Positions 34,973-49,900 are shown, numbered from the stretch's first letter. The stretch: 64,000 nt of DNA from Anopheles merus (GCF_017562075.2 NC_054082.1:46459832-46523831), one strand, 5' to 3'. The notes: a model not told the origin generated them from the sequence alone. Numbers and translations are program-made.

Positions 34973-37900
34973 TGGAAGCGAAGGTGCTGTTTGTTTCATT
35001 TGATTTAAGATTGTTTGGAAACATTTTTTTCGGGGAAAATTTAAGCAATGTGTACGTAATTTCTTTTCCATTTACTTGGCTGATACACTAAGCAAATGCA
35101 ATTTGTTTGTTCAGTTCGTTAAAAAGTTCTTTTTCATACTTTAAATGCATCGTTTTTTCTTTCTTTCTTCTCTGTTTTACTATTCAAAGACATTTTTCAA
35201 TTCAAATTCAAAGTGTCAAGAGTTATTTATAAATGAAAATGTTTAGTCACACTATCATAATTCTTGTTATTATTTTATCGCATTTTTTGTGCACTGTTAA
35301 TAAAAAATATGATTAAATTACTGCGCGTAGTTTAGTTCAATCTAAACTTTTTCAAATTGGCCCAGCAAAGTATCTCCAACTCGGCGGCAGTTGTAAATGC
35401 GTACTTCACGTTATCTTGCACTGTTGCAACGGTGTCATATTGCAGCTGTACAAACTTGCACAAACACGGTGTCAGCTTAACTGGGTGTGTTTATTAAATT
35501 TTACTTTGTGTGTAATCGTGCGCCTACTTCACAACTGTATGCATGTCAACCTATCCGATGCTTTTGTTTGCTGAAGGTCAATCTACATCGATTCCATTAC
35601 AGCAGTTGTTCACTCTACACGACTGGCTGATGAAACTTGAGCATCACTGCACACCGCGATACATATATGCCTTAAGAGATGTGTATTTATGTGTAGCAAA
35701 AAAGCAAAAAACGTATTGAACAACATACTTGTGTGGCTAGCAGCGGTTTTATCGGTGCACTAAAATAATTTTCAGCCGATAAAGTACCACACTGTCCACC
35801 CCTTGTTCGAATGGTGTTATGGGGGTTTGATCGGGTTAAGCAGGGTTAAGGGGAAGGATGTGAAGTGAAGCTAGAATAATTGCATCTGTTATATATCAAG
35901 CCGGTCGGATGAGAATCTGTTCCGTTCTGTTGTTCGATTTGATGGATAGGGGGAAAATGAAAACAAAACATCAAACACCACGAATAAATCAAGCTTGATT
36001 GAATAAAAAAAAACAAGTCATCTAACGGGCTTTTCATCTTTTGTTCGATCGGTTTCGTTTTCCGTTTTGTTTCGTATCAAAACGGAAGTGGACGTAAGTA
36101 TAATTTGACGGCCGGTTCTGTACGTTCGTTTAGTGCAAGAAGAACCAATGAATGCAAGAAGAAACAAGTAAAACTGGCCGAGTTTTCCTCTCCCGCAGCA
36201 CCCTCTAGAAGAAAGAAACGATCGTGAGGAGACGAGAAAAACTAAAACCCGAACTGAAATAATCACTCATTAATTTGTGCTCACTCTTCTTCATTTCCGA
36301 AGTTGAGGGGAGAAGCTGGGGAGTAAATTAGAGGATGATGTGGTGTATGGGTTGACGGGTATTACGGGGAAGGAGGAGGGGTTGGGAGAAGTTGGTGTGT
36401 TGTGGCATGATTATGTGTTGATCTAATTCACGACCAGCATGAGTCTGTGATTTTCTTGCCGTTTGTGGGTTGTGTTTATTGGATTAGTGTGTGGTTAGTT
36501 TATGGCACTTTTTCGGCCTTTGCTTGACCGAATTCAAGGGTAGAAACAAAAAAATGAACAGACCGGTCTGGAAGATTGGATTCTTCTTAGATCGAGCGTT
36601 TATTTGCTGCTAGTATGGCTCTTTGTGGGAGGTGAACAAGGTTTGCTACAATTAGCACACTGATTATAGTTTATTTTGGATCAGTTTTAAACTGTCTAAA
36701 TTTGGTGCATCTAAAGTGATATTTAAGAAAAAGCTCAAACAATTTACCCCTTAGCTGAAAGCTTTATTTGAACAGGCATGAAAGCTCTAAATGAATTAAT
36801 CGAGCCTATCGCGCGCGATCGCGAGCGTGCAGACTTCGTGAGCTTGGTGAGTGCATCCCACGGAGAATAAACGTTCGTTCAAGCTTTTCGTGCTTCTCTT
36901 GCACTTGCTCGCTGGTGAGAAACTTGCTCAGACAAACGAAACATCAAATTTACTTGTAGCTTCAAGGGTTGAATTGGATAACTCTCCCTTGGCCTCACTG
37001 AATCATTTCTGGTAGGCTCTTTTAGGCTTGCACCGCTTCTCGCGCATTCTCGCTCCCTCTATTCTCTCCATCATGCTATTCCCTCTCTTTGTATGTTATT
37101 CGACCCTTCATTGTTGAACGTAATGCTCAGGGCAGAAAGCTCTTGCGCATCTAACTCACGCACGCTCGATTCGAATGTGCCCTCTCCACAGCTTAAGTTT
37201 TGGTTTGCTCTCAACTCTTGCTCTCAGAGTTTGAGAAAAAGCGCGTAAAAAGAGCGACCGTGTTTGGGCAGGAGTGTCAAACGGGTTTCGGTTGTGTTGA
37301 ATTACCTCGGTATCCGACCAGCTTTCAGAAAGATTCCGATCGTCGTTGGACACTGGTTGGATGTGCCTGTTTGTTCGTGAGTGTAACTGCCGCGCGTTTG
37401 CTTCATTTCGGTGCGTAAACACGGAATGCTACAGTCGGGTTGGTGTGTTTTAGTTGAACGTGATGGCCTGTCGTGAAAGTGATATAATATAAGCGTTCTT
37501 GTGGTCCAGCAAAGGCTGAAACGAGTTGAAAATAATTTTAGTCAATACACTACATGCAGAAGATTATGAAAGCATTCGTAATGAATGTCTGTGAGAATAA
37601 TCACTTGAAAGTGTAACGAAACTAATTAGTGTGATTTTCGTATAGCTGTGTCTTTTTGTGTTAGGTCTTTGTAAAACAACAGATGTCCCAAGTTTGAAAA
37701 ATCGTGTCATTCAAATGAAACAACAAAATAATTTAGTTAACGTGCACACACGTTTGTCTTATTTGGATCATCAACTAATGATACAGATAATATTTAACTC
37801 AATATATAGTGATTTTAACAAAGAATGTCCTCCTCGTACTTCTGATCGAAAGTGAAAAGTGTAGCTCGGATCATGACATAGGGTATTGTCGAGCGAAACA

Positions 37901-40900
37901 GAGCAGATTAAAACAAGGATGAATTATATTTAGATTCGGGGGTGTGTTGTTGCCAGTGTTTGGGCATGCTTTGCCACTGTGATACCTTCAACTGATGTAT
38001 CAAAAGCGATACGAACCGGATTTACCTTGATACGAATGCTAAACGAGATAACATTGGATTAAATGTAAAGTAAATCTTAGGGAACAATTGAATACAACAA
38101 TCCTCTGTCCGGTGTCTAAAAATCTACACTATATCCGGGGCTGTGTTACAGATGGGAAGCTGTTTAGATCTAGACTACGTCATGAGTTCAAGTCTGTGGG
38201 CACCCGTTCTTGTTTCTCTCATGTCGGAAATGTGTTTATGGTACGGCGTGTGAAATAAATCTCGAGCTACATCATACCTCCGTCTTCAAACTCGAATGAA
38301 TTTGTAGGCCACTTGACAAAAAAAAGAAAACATCGAGGAGTTCTTACTTCTCGTCATACCAAAGCGGACGTCTGTGAAGCATTTTTCGAGTATTTTCAAT
38401 CGAAACCGGCCTCATTCAGCGCTACAGTGTTAGGCGCACTTGTTCCTACTTCTTCCTCAAACGGAGCAGAATGTATTTTTTGCGCTTCTGCCAGGGGCAG
38501 CCTCCGGCCTACGCAAAGTTTTACGAAGGTTAGTGGGCGAAATCGCCAGTGGCGCTGCTGTTGTGTGTGCTCTCACATCGCTTCATTGCCTGCTTGATTA
38601 GTCCGCGCCAAGCACAACACTAATACGCCATCGAATGCCGCACCAAAATGATTCAGATTCATCGAGCGCGAACCATTTGAAGCACGGTTTGCATGCGCGT
38701 GTTGCTAGCTAGCTGACAGCTTTGTTTTTAACTCATCCATCCCGTGCTTGATCTTTTCCGTAGTGGTAACATTTTTTCGTGACCGTAATGTCTGCGGACG
38801 GTCAGTTAACGAAGTCAATTAACAAAAAAAAGTATCATCGTGAAGGTCATTTGTTCCCATGGAAGCAAGGATTAATGTGCAAACAGTTTGTCATTTGTAG
38901 TATTCGTGATGTGTCTTTGGTTATACATTCATTCGTTTCAACCGGTTTATTAATTCGTTTTTCTTGAATAAATACAAAATTATGCGTATTTTGTAAACAA
39001 ATATCTTTTGGAGGTAATAAATTCGTACCATTTGGATTGCACGTGAAGTTCGAAGGCTAATGTGGTATCTGACATCTGGTCTTTTTTGTTTGTAGCTAAG
39101 ATTCATTTGCGTACAAAATACAATATTTACTACTATTAGCCGCTTCTTTGTTGAGGCCAAATTAACCATGGAAATAACATTTTACGAATCCATCGATCGG
39201 AGGCAGACGCAAAGCATCGAGATGCTCGTACAACTTAAATGCATCGGTAATGGATAAATACATACCGATTCTCATTGGTTTCTTTCCATTACCGTACCAT
39301 GAACGACTGTTTACTCAACGTGTGTCAGAACAACGCAAACAGATGCCTCACAAACAAGCGCAAAAGCAACTCCAACGCAGCTACTCACTGAGCGCATCTT
39401 GGTGAGAAGATTCGTCGTCTTGACCTCTAAAAATCATTCAATTTTCACGCTTTAAACAGGCTGCACGGGGAAGACTGTTTTTTGTGAATCATCATCTCAC
39501 CGTGTTGTGATCATCTCCCAGCTACGAGACCTGACATCTTCCTTCCCACACACCGCGGTAGGCCGCGCACCGTAAGATGCATTTTTGCTCGGATCGCTTC
39601 TCGATTGCTCTGGTAATTAGTAAATTACCACCAATTACTGAACGTCCTTCAGTCTGTAATACATATACTACATCCTCCAGCCCGGTTATATCCTCCGGTT
39701 GAGGATATCGTCGCTTTTACACATCCGGAAACCGCGAAAATCGCGAAAGGTCGACGGAAGCGAAAAGAACGAATAAGAGAACAAATACAAGAAACATTTA
39801 GTCGTGATCTGTTCATTATAGCTGCGCGAATTTTTGTATGAATTCAGTATGTTGCGCTTGTTTGTGCTTTAACAAAGGTATGATTTTTTTAATAAAAAAA
39901 AGGCAAAAATGTTGTACGATGTGGTAAAAACCTTTCTATACCTTCGCGTTTAAATTTAGTGGTACAGTATTGGCATGCCAAAAGATCTATAAAATGAATT
40001 ATGACTCTTAGACCCTATATTAGAACTGTAGATGGTTTTTGTTTGACTTGCGCTTGCTATGGTACCTCTTCGTAGAGTATTACACCTTTAACCTTTTAGC
40101 CTTCCTTTGCGGAAGCGTGCTGCGGACATAAGGTATGCTCCAGTTTCATCAGCAGAAGGCTACCCTCGACTAGATTAGGGTGAGATTAATTAGCTCGTTA
40201 ACTGGCTGGGTCTTTACTTTGGTAAGAAAAAATCACAAACCACCATGGCACTGAATTGCGAGACCTCAAGAACTTGCGGTGTATGACCGTGGCCTCAGTG
40301 ATCTCTTGGTATTTTTGTTGTTGATATTGTGGTAGAAGTTTTTTTTCTGTCTTGAAGATCCTCATTACGCACGCCTTCCAGTTGGGTGAATGTGGTTTGC
40401 AGTTTATATTTAAACTTCTACACATTGTATATATATACGGCAACCAAGTAAACAACGGTTTATGTTTATGAACATTTTATAGTCAATACGTTCTTTGTTC
40501 CACCGCACTAACCCAAACAATGCGAAGTACATTCAGGCAAAAATAAGTGGAGATGCAGAGGCAAGCGGGCGGCCAGATCGTTTATTTAGGTCAATCAATA
40601 GATATTCGACAAGATGTACGCTTTAATAAGAAAGCAGTTGCAGTTCTATTTAAACTTTAAATTGATTGTACATGACATTACGACTAGTGACAAAGGTACT
40701 CTCGCTGTCAACCTAGATGCTGCCAAAGGAGTGTTATTGTTGTACCTTTCCTAGTGCTTTGTAACCACCCATCTAACCTAGATCACTATCATTTTAGCGT
40801 TTAATGAGATTTAATTCTGCAAATGTACGGGTGCAGAGGTTTTTTTTTTGTACACCATCATCCATTGCCCTGCCTTACTCGCTAGCATCTGTTTCCACCC

Positions 40901-43900
40901 ATTGATGAAATTGGGTCATTCGGGCGAAAACCTTCGAACCTTAGCCATAGCTCCCTATTTTCGCTCCATTTTTTCTCGCACACCATCCATCTCCTGCAAC
41001 GAGTGGGGTGGAGTTGAGAAGGCCAGTCAACACTTGCGCCATGGCCACTGGAGCACTGGCATTGCTGGGTGTGTCGTTGCGCCCGGTTCGCTCACTGGAG
41101 CGTAGCGGCGGCATGTTTTGTTCCTTCCTTCTTCGCGTACCACACATATCGCAACACCGCACGGAACGGTAGCATAAAATCGACCATCGGCGTGGAAAAG
41201 TGCATCCACATTTTTGTACCGCCAGCTCCACACGTAGCACTTCCTTTCCTTCTATTATTGTCACCGATGCAGCTGCTAGTTGCCAGTGTGTCACAAGCGA
41301 AACAAATCGTGCAGGCACAGCCGCATGGCATCTTACGGCGCAAAGGGTGGTACGAAGTTGGTGACAGAACCTTTGGAAACACCTGCATCGGGAAGCAGGG
41401 TTTGCTGTACGTATTGCTACGGTAAATAAGACGTGCAATTTACCAAAATTGGATCTGTTCTTTGCTATCGGCAGCTGTAAAGTTGTGTTCCCATGTCGTG
41501 TCTACCATAGATATCTCCGCTCCGAGGTAGTATCTCCAACGGCGTGGCAGATGTAATCGAACTTCAAGAATTCCAACCAATAACAATAAAGAAGGCAAAA
41601 TAATGAGGTTAGGGCCGGTGCATCGACAATCGATAACCGGTGCGAGACTAATTAACCTTTTGGGAAGTGCTTAATGTTCTGCTGACATCGCGTTTCAGAA
41701 CCAATGTCCTCTAACAATTGGATGTTTTTGTCGTGTTTACTACACGACGCTCGGCACACGGACACGGCTGACAGTTGGAGCGCGCAATTGCTGTATTGAG
41801 ATGATGATTGGAGTTTTTGGCCCCGAAAATGTGTACTTTGCGCATCGAAAATTAATGTACTTGTGTTGCAGTGCAAAGTAGTGTTCCATCGCTACTTTTT
41901 GAACTATGCATGCTTTGATGTTACAATTCTGTTTAATTTAAGAATTCTATATATTATGTTTATCGATTGCTTTCCTTTTTAAATGAACCAAAACCGGCAA
42001 AACTTTAGATGACCTTTACCGAGTTACAGCATGTCATCTGGTATTGGGAGGTGTGTTCCTTGCCTTGTTTGTGTAGGTCGCAGATTGTTCTCATTTAAGA
42101 CCTCCCTAAAGCTACTTTTCCAAACAACAACTTATGGCCACTGCCAACTTTCAATCCAAGTGAAGCAATGATCGCCCAAATAGGGCAGAACAAGTTGGTT
42201 GCTTTTCGGTACACCATAAAACCACTATTGATCGGGAATTAAATGCTTTTTATTGTCAATGTTTTTTTGCTTGCTTTAAACGCAACAAACATAAGCAAAA
42301 TAGTTTGAATTTATATCATCTCGAGCATAAAACTCTTATCAAGCATTCAAACAGTATCTGTGATTTTCATCAAGAACCGACGTATTGTAACATACTAATT
42401 GGTTTATATATTCTTACAGTGTGTGTAAAATAGCCTGCAACAATGTGAATCTTTCTTTAGTTTATAGATACATCCAAACAATATTTAAAAAACACGGTTG
42501 TGTGACCGACTACCCAAGATTTTAAGCGCTAACAATGCGATCATTTCCAGCTACTCTAAGTTTTTGTTTTCTTGACTGTGTTTAATTTCGCGTCGAACTG
42601 CGCAAGACGATGCGTCACGGACGAGCGAACTCACAACCACACACCAGCGTAGCACCAACACCAGTGTCTTCTCATTGCGATGCTACTGTCGCGGTGACGC
42701 AAGCCACCCTGCTTCGAAGCCAATTTAACCAGTTGCGAAGCTGTGGATGTACTTGCCGCCTTTGGTTATACTGCTGCTGCTGCAGGGGTTGAATTGTAAG
42801 TTAGTGCTTGGCAACGATTTAAGCGATGCGCAAAAGATCATCCCCTCGCATCACTGAAAGCGAGAGAGGAAGGATTAGCTCATCGTGCGTGTATTTAAGA
42901 GAAAACGACGGTACGCTTGGTTTACGCCGATTCCAACCACAACTTAACCTTTATCCGCGCACGTGTCGGGACGGGCATAAGCGCGTATGCGTTGCATTGA
43001 TCTGTGTATTATTGTTTTGTGACTAATCTCGCCTAGCGAGCAAACGAATGATGATTAGTTGATTTTGGAGCACAGTCCATCAAATTGCGTCTTTGTCTGG
43101 CGGGGATTTGAAGCGCGTGTGGCGATATATCGTCGCGTCATTAATTTTCCGCTTGAGCGAACTTCTCCACCCGGCGAGAGATGAGTCCATTCGGCAAGAC
43201 CGTTTTCCTTGCACGCCACTGCAGAAAGGCAACCCAACATCCCGCGCTGGCCTTGTTCATGGGCTTGGGTTGGAAGGGTATCCCCTTCTTCGTAGTCGAT
43301 GTTTTCGTTCGACTCCGTCTCAACGTTTCAATTTCATCACAGAAACAGCTAACGTCAAGTGGGGAACCATAACGTTAGCGAATCGATTCTAGATGGAATA
43401 AGACGAGAGTTTCGAAAAAAGTTGTACATAAATAGCACTTGAGAAGCGATGCGATGTGAAGGTTTTAGCTGGATGAGTAAGAAATCAGCTGCACGGCGTC
43501 TCACAGTTTGTCTGTTCATCTTCAAGGCGGTCGATGATGGCTCGGCTTTTGGGAAGTGTTAGTCATTTAATTGATATCTAAGGTATGAATAGAGATTATT
43601 CTATTAGATCTTTATCGAAATTCTAATTTTGAACTTAAGTCAATGTTACCCTGCTTCTGTTCTGTACTGCACATTTTTCACTAAACATGCTGTACACAAC
43701 CCATGAGATACAGTGCAACACTTTGTATGGTAGCTGAAAAACGGAAAAGCAACTACACTCAAATGGACAGTTCCCACATGGCACAAACACAAACACACCT
43801 TCTTTAGTATAAGCGATCTTTACGAGGAGGATGCTGAGTCATATTATGAACGAAAAAGAAAAAAATAGAGAAGCGAAGTGGCTCCATGTCGCCGGCTGAG

Positions 43901-44568
43901 TGATGACATTGGCCCACTGTCGTACTATTGCTCGCAATTTGGCCCTTTTGAGGCTTCTCGCTTTGAGAAAAACATATTTTCCATGCAATTTTGCTGTTTG
44001 AGGGGTTGGCGTTGCGTGCTGACACAAGATTTCCCATGCTGATTAGATGTAGATTGAGCCTTTGGGAAACTTAGCTTTAGTTTGTTAAAGCTCGAGAGTG
44101 TATGATTATCGGGTTACCGATACGTTTGTGAAACCTGAGATGACTTCCAAGTGCTGGTCACAATGTGTACGGTAAACCACAGGAAGTGTATGGAATTGCA
44201 AAGGGAACGACTAGATGTTCCAGTATATGTATTTCAGCTTGTTTTTCAATTTTGAAGAACTTAACTTTATCAGAAAAGTGTTAACGCTTTATATTTATTC
44301 AACCAATTTCAAATATTTTCGTTCAAGAGTAAAAACCTACAAAAAGGTAATTAGTGCAGATTAGTTCAGTGTGAGGTGCTGTGTGTATTCCCACGTGATA
44401 GAAAGTACGTGCCTCCTCTCTTAAACACATAATTACCACAACAGGCTACAAACACACGTGTGTGTACTCCCAGTTGTATCTCGTGTGTGTTAACAATTAC
44501 GACTAATAATGTTATTATTATTGCCGCCAGCTCCTTCAAGTGAATGACATTGATGCTACATCTTTCAG
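34973..44568. other. Gene desert, probably intronic
   Basis: About 9.6 kb with no supportable gene. A GC-richer patch at about 40900-41440 has open frames on both strands but no recognisable protein. Elsewhere only AT-rich sequence and short simple repeats are seen. The interval ends at a possible acceptor, CTACATCTTTCAG (AG at 44567-44568). Confidence 0.4.
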
Positions 44569-45610
44569 CCTCAGCAAACGTGCCCTGTTTGCGCGGGGCT
44601 TGGGGCAGAGCAGTAGTGCATCCGATTGATGTGTGTGTGCCTATGTGTTAAACATGTCTGGTCTGTAGTAGGAAGCAGCGGACGTGCGAGTGCAGCAGTG
44701 TTGCAACGGCAGTTTAAAACATCCGTGTGTAAAAGTGCAATTAACAGCGACCAGGCTAGGAAAGGAGTACAGGAAAAAAAATCGACAACGGGCCCTGCCT
44801 GCCCAAACTCCTCTCCTCAATCCCGCATGGCTCTCGATCACTAGTGTTTTTGTGCTTTTGGTTTGATTCATCTGCTTAGTGTATGTGCGCGCGCGTTTGC
44901 CTAGTGTGCCTTTCCTCCCGTTCCATTCGAAAGAGGAAAGAGGAGGCAGGCTGCTAGTGGGACGGTGTGCCTTCGATGACGCCCGCTGGGGAAAGAAACG
45001 AAACAAACGAAGAAAAATAGCGAGTAATAGAGTCATTCGCCAAGTAGTAGGTCTAGCATAGCGCGCGGTATATTCGGCCACATCGGCCGGGAGTGTTTAG
45101 TGTCCGGCCATGCCCTAACACTTTGGGCTCGGGGGGTGAAGGCAAGGCAAAGCGTCAAGTTCATCGTGTAGTGCAAAGGCAGTATATAATGCAAACCGGG
45201 ATAGTGTTGGAGCGCTAAGGTGAAGAGTTGCTGTTAGCGCATGCAAATCGTAATACACCCAAAGAAACAAACACGTGTACTACTCGGGAAATCTGGTGCA
45301 CCAGCAAAGTGTGTGTTGCATTTGCTCGACTAAACAGCAGAGCGCGGAGCGTTGTTTAGTGCACAATTTCACCTAAATAGCTCATTACCCACCCCATCCG
45401 AGGGCTGTAAAGGGAAGTTGTGTTTAACGAGATGCAAGTGGTGACGCACGTGTTGTGTTGTTAATTCTGGCCTTGCGCTGTGTATTGAATCATACGAAGT
45501 GTGGTTATACTGTGTACGATGCACCAGTGTTGAGCGATGGCATTTTAAGGTGATAACGAAGGTTGCTACATTTCCCCGCACACAAAAAGAGAGGAAACAA
45601 GCAGAACAAC
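44569..45610 (+). other. Probable 5' untranslated sequence of the 45.6-kb gene
   Basis: This kilobase leads without a splice barrier into the ATG at 45611. It is moderately GC-rich and contains many small open frames, typical of a long insect 5' UTR. It could start at the acceptor at 44568 or at an internal promoter. Confidence 0.4.
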
Positions 45611-46964
45611 ATGGTGACGACGATTAAAATTACCGGCGACGGTGTGTTCATCCAGTCGAACGGTGACGTTGGGGCTGGCGGTGCAGGAGGGAGTGCGAGA
45701 CTGCAGCAACAGGAACGGCAAGAGCTGCTGACGGGTGATAACGCCCTTGGAAGCACCGCGCTCGGAGAGGCCAATTTGCCATCTGCCGAGGGTACAGTGC
45801 GCAACGGATCGCTGGACCTGGTGGATAGTGGTGCCGATGGGAATGATACAAACAACAATCACAAGGGCTATCGTAACTTCAACCACCGTCGGTACCAGTC
45901 GGACGAGGGACCCGGTTTCATGGGGATGCACAATGGCAAACCGCCGGAACGGGCGGACGGCGCGTCCCCAGGGTCGTCTGAGGTGCTATCGGGTGAAAGT
46001 GATGACACGCTCGGCGAGCCTGATCCGAGTCGTAAGCGGGACAAGTTTACGATTTCATTCCTAAACACGCACCGCTCGAGCGGCGGTGGGCTGCTGCCGA
46101 ACGGCGGTGGCAAGAGCATGCTCAACCACAAGTTCATCGTGTACAACAGCAAGAAGCCAAAGACATCGTCGGTGCTGCACCAGCAGTACTACCAGCAGAG
46201 CATTGCCGCCGCCGCTGCCAATGGGGAATTTGGCAGCAGTGGGAGCGCTTCACCACCCCTGCCCTACCCGAGCCACTACCAGCAGTACCTGTACAATCGG
46301 CTGCGTCCGTCCTTGTCGACCTCGGTGCTCAGCTCACCGTCACTGATCACGGCTGCTGCGATCCCGAGTTGTTCGCCTCCCGATCGAGATCGCTTAGAGC
46401 AGCAGCAGCAGCAGCAGCAGCATCAGCTCTATCAGAACAGTCTCTTCCATCAGCAACACCGTTCGCTGCTAGGTACGCCACCGGCTGCCGTACCTGGTTG
46501 GGCCAAGTCCACTTCCTGTCTGGTGTCGAGCAGTGCGGCCGCTGCTTCCTCCTACAGAACCGTCACCGCATCGCCGCTACTATTACTTCCCGCCCAACCA
46601 GCCCGAAGTGCACCGCAGCCGTACACGTCCGCTGGCGGTACCACGCCACGCCCTGTACCGGCCTCTTCCTCCAACTCGTCACTGTCCTCCTCGCCGTCAT
46701 CTTTCTCAGCTGGTTCGCCGTCATCGTCCGGTGCTAATTCATCGTCAAACACTCCTCCACCGCCCGTGGTGCCGAGTGAGGTGACCGCGACATCTGCTAA
46801 TGCAATCACGGCGTCCTCGACAACGACCTGCAGTTCCCCAACGACGCCAACGACATCGTCACCCGACGCGTCGAACTCACCAACACCGGTACCACCGTCG
46901 GGTACGGTAGCGCCATCTACACCAACGCACTCATCGTCGCCTTCTTCTTCGACATCAAAACTTG
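45611..46964 (+). CDS. N-terminal exon of an unidentified Ser/Thr/Gln-rich protein (about 451 aa, incomplete)
   Basis: I do not recognise this protein. The ATG (acaacATGgtg) opens a frame of 451 codons plus one base, ending at donor CTTG|GTTAGT (GT at 46965). The frame stops two codons later if not spliced. The start, MVTTIKITGDGVFIQSNGD, is ordered-looking and hydrophobic/charged. An acidic and Gly-rich part follows, then two less repetitive islands, KRDKFTISFLNTHR near residue 150 and LNHKFIVYNSKKPK near residue 173, that may be conserved motifs. After residue 190 come Tyr/Gln/Ala-rich sequence, a poly-Gln run near residue 263, and a Ser/Thr/Pro tail from about residue 340 to the donor. Codon use is G/C-ending like the real genes here, which supports coding. 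Later exons must lie beyond the TE-rich region, probably outside the window. Confidence 0.75.
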
Positions 46965-49900
46965 GTTAGTACGTCTTTTGGGAAGTGGTGTGATTGGTGC
47001 TTAGCTATTATCAGGACCATTAGCTCTTATTATTCGAATGTTGATTTCACTTTCAAGGTGTGATGCTAAGGAATATGTTTGAATTGCTTGCAGACCTAAT
47101 ATTTCAATGTATTGCTTTCTGTTGTTCTTGCTCGTTGTTGATTTGTTTTTTCGTGTCTGATTTGTACCTTTTTGAGTCGCTTTAGCAATGTTCCATTGGT
47201 TTTTCCCCCTAACTATTGTTTTGCATGACACTCACTTTGGGGATTCATGATCCCTTCACGTCGAAACACAGCGCCCGGCCTTTTCTACGTTCGCTTTTAT
47301 TTTACTACCATGGGCAGCACTTTAATTCATGCCGTACAGGAATTCCGTAAGCACATGATGATGCACACGAGCCCATCATACTACGAGGTAAAAAAACTGC
47401 TTTGTGAATGGGTCGACCGGCATCTCTCGACCTGGTTTTTCCCGTGCTCATTCGTCAACAGTTGTGTGGCGTGTTGGTTGTAGGTTTTCGCGTGTGGTGC
47501 TGGCTGCTGCTCACGCGTTCCTATTCCCAGCGGAAGCATCATAAGGCAGCAAATGACACTAAAACAATAGGTGGGTGCCACGCCATCTGCCGGAAATTTC
47601 ACACAATACTTTTTCCCTGCCATCGTTTTTGCTCCCGACTCGTGCATCGCTCGGCCTAACTTGGTGACCTTTTCATTGAGTTTTCCACGAGCGCCAGCCA
47701 GTGGGTCAGAGGGCTTTTGGTTGGAGCGTAGCCGTGGCGCTCTGCTTAGGGTTGTTGGTAGCTGCCTGTGTGTGTGTACGAGTGTGTTTTAATATGGTGT
47801 CACATCGCCACAGGGACTCCTTAGCTGCTTGGCCTCGTTGGGAGCTTTCCACTTTCGTTCTGTTATTGTTAGTGGTTTTATTTCTTAGCCCAGGGTTTCC
47901 ACTGGCTGCGGCGTGTTCTGTGCCTCCAAAGCATTCCAAAAATACTGCTCCAGTGCAGAAGTCTCAGCGCTCAGAAAATGTCGCTTTTATGTGCATAATT
48001 TATTGCGACCATTATTCCTCGCTCGTGGTGGGAAAGCGACGTTTGTCGGTGGCCAACACTTGTCGGAGTATGCGGTCTTCGGGTTTTATTGGCACGTTTG
48101 GTTTCGTGTATACGTTGGCAGCTCACTGACACCATGTACTGGATATGCATGAGATGGAAAACCATCGCTATCAGGCAAGCAGAGGTGACTGTGAGCTTTT
48201 TTGTGGGTTTTCTGGATGTTGGTATCTTCATCGCGTTCGGTCGGTTCTGTTAAAAACTTCAACTTATTGGCTCATTCACTCGTTGTCGGTCGTGTGGTTT
48301 ACAGCCTTTAATGATCGCTTTTGAATGTGAAACTAACCCAAAAACCACAATAGGAAATGTATTGCCACTGGCAGGATAATAACGATACCTGCTTGGGGTT
48401 TGAATAAATCAAGCATAATACTATGTTGGTGCTGCAAAAGTGAAAATTAACTATAAAGGGATAGATGACCATTTTGGGTTGTTAAATGCGCAATCTAAAC
48501 TCGTTCCCTTCGTAGCCCAGTACACGCCTAGCAAATCACTTTATAATAGAATTTCTTCGGCTTTAGGCTTTTGACTTTTCGTTGGGTGTGCGCAGTAATT
48601 CAATTCAAATCATTACAATATTCTGTTCATATTTTCAACACTCTCCCCCGTTAAGGGTCCCCACATCAAAATGTCACTAGGAAAAAAATCAAAGCACGAC
48701 TTGGTTTAAACCAACGAGAGTGAAAAGCGAACGTCAAATCGTGTCAATCTACACGATCTCCTCGCGTTACAGTTTCATTACCACCTGTTTTCACGTGACG
48801 TCAATTGGTAAATTACCGGAATTGCTCTCCGGTCCAATTGACGGGGCCGCACGGGACCATTTCTTCTGCGCGTTCACGGTTAACCTACAAAAATTAGAGC
48901 GATTGCTGGGGGTAACGAAACGGCACGCGTTCTTAATTTACGCTACAGTCGTGAGTCAGAGGTGCGGATGAAAAAATCTCGCCCCTCCTGCCGCTCCCAA
49001 GCAATTTGAAGCAAAAGCAGCCTATAAAACTGACTGTAAGATGGAATTGAGCCCACGACAATTGGGAGAAATTAAGATGGAATCTAAATACAACGCAACC
49101 GTGGTGTGGTTCACATGATATATTGACTTTTTCGTTGCTCGTTTGGATGAAAGCAGACAACTTTTTTTTCCTTCAGTAACTTTTGGGAAGGGTTTGTTTT
49201 GTTATTTATTATAGTTATTTTTCAAAGATTTTTAATAGTTTTTTTGTCTTGCTTGGAAGTTTTTTTTCTTCTTTGAGCTATCCACAATCAATTGTGATAA
49301 TGCACGATGCTCTCGTCGAGATTGCTTGCAGTAAACTAATTATTGAATAATTTTATATGACGCATTAGCCAAAAACGAATATAGCCTTTACCTTTTCTGG
49401 AAGCGCTTCTGAAGACTATTCGGTTAATTAGGTTTTAGAAATTGTAATTGCGATGCGATGGACCTTAAATTACACTTAAACATATTCCGATCGAAATTAC
49501 TACTTTCACTCATGAAATCTCCTTTCATTCCGGAGTTACTGCCAGTACAGTCTTGTTTTGGATCTGTACTCCGATCCAACAACAATAGAGAAATTACAAA
49601 CGACACTTCGCATGCATTGGCACTTACCAGCCGATCCCTTTTTCAAAGTTGCTCATTAAGGGTCTTACGGCATTGATGCAGCACCATCTTGAAAACGTCT
49701 TTTGGCTACCAAATTCTTGAGAGCTCAGCATCATATGAATTATTTGTGTTGATTGTTACGCTGCAAATGTTACCTCTGTCCAATTTTCAGGCTTCTCATC
49801 CACGATGGGAAACTTCTCATCCACTATCGGTATCTGTTCTTGATTAAACCATCGGACATTGGTGTAGCTTGTATGTATTGTGTGTATGTGTCAGACTTGA

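Noticed and set aside
40941..41438. Minus-strand 165-codon frame in a GC-richer patch
   Set aside because: Frames are open on both strands, the composition is Cys/Arg-rich as expected from base content, and there is no recognisable protein.
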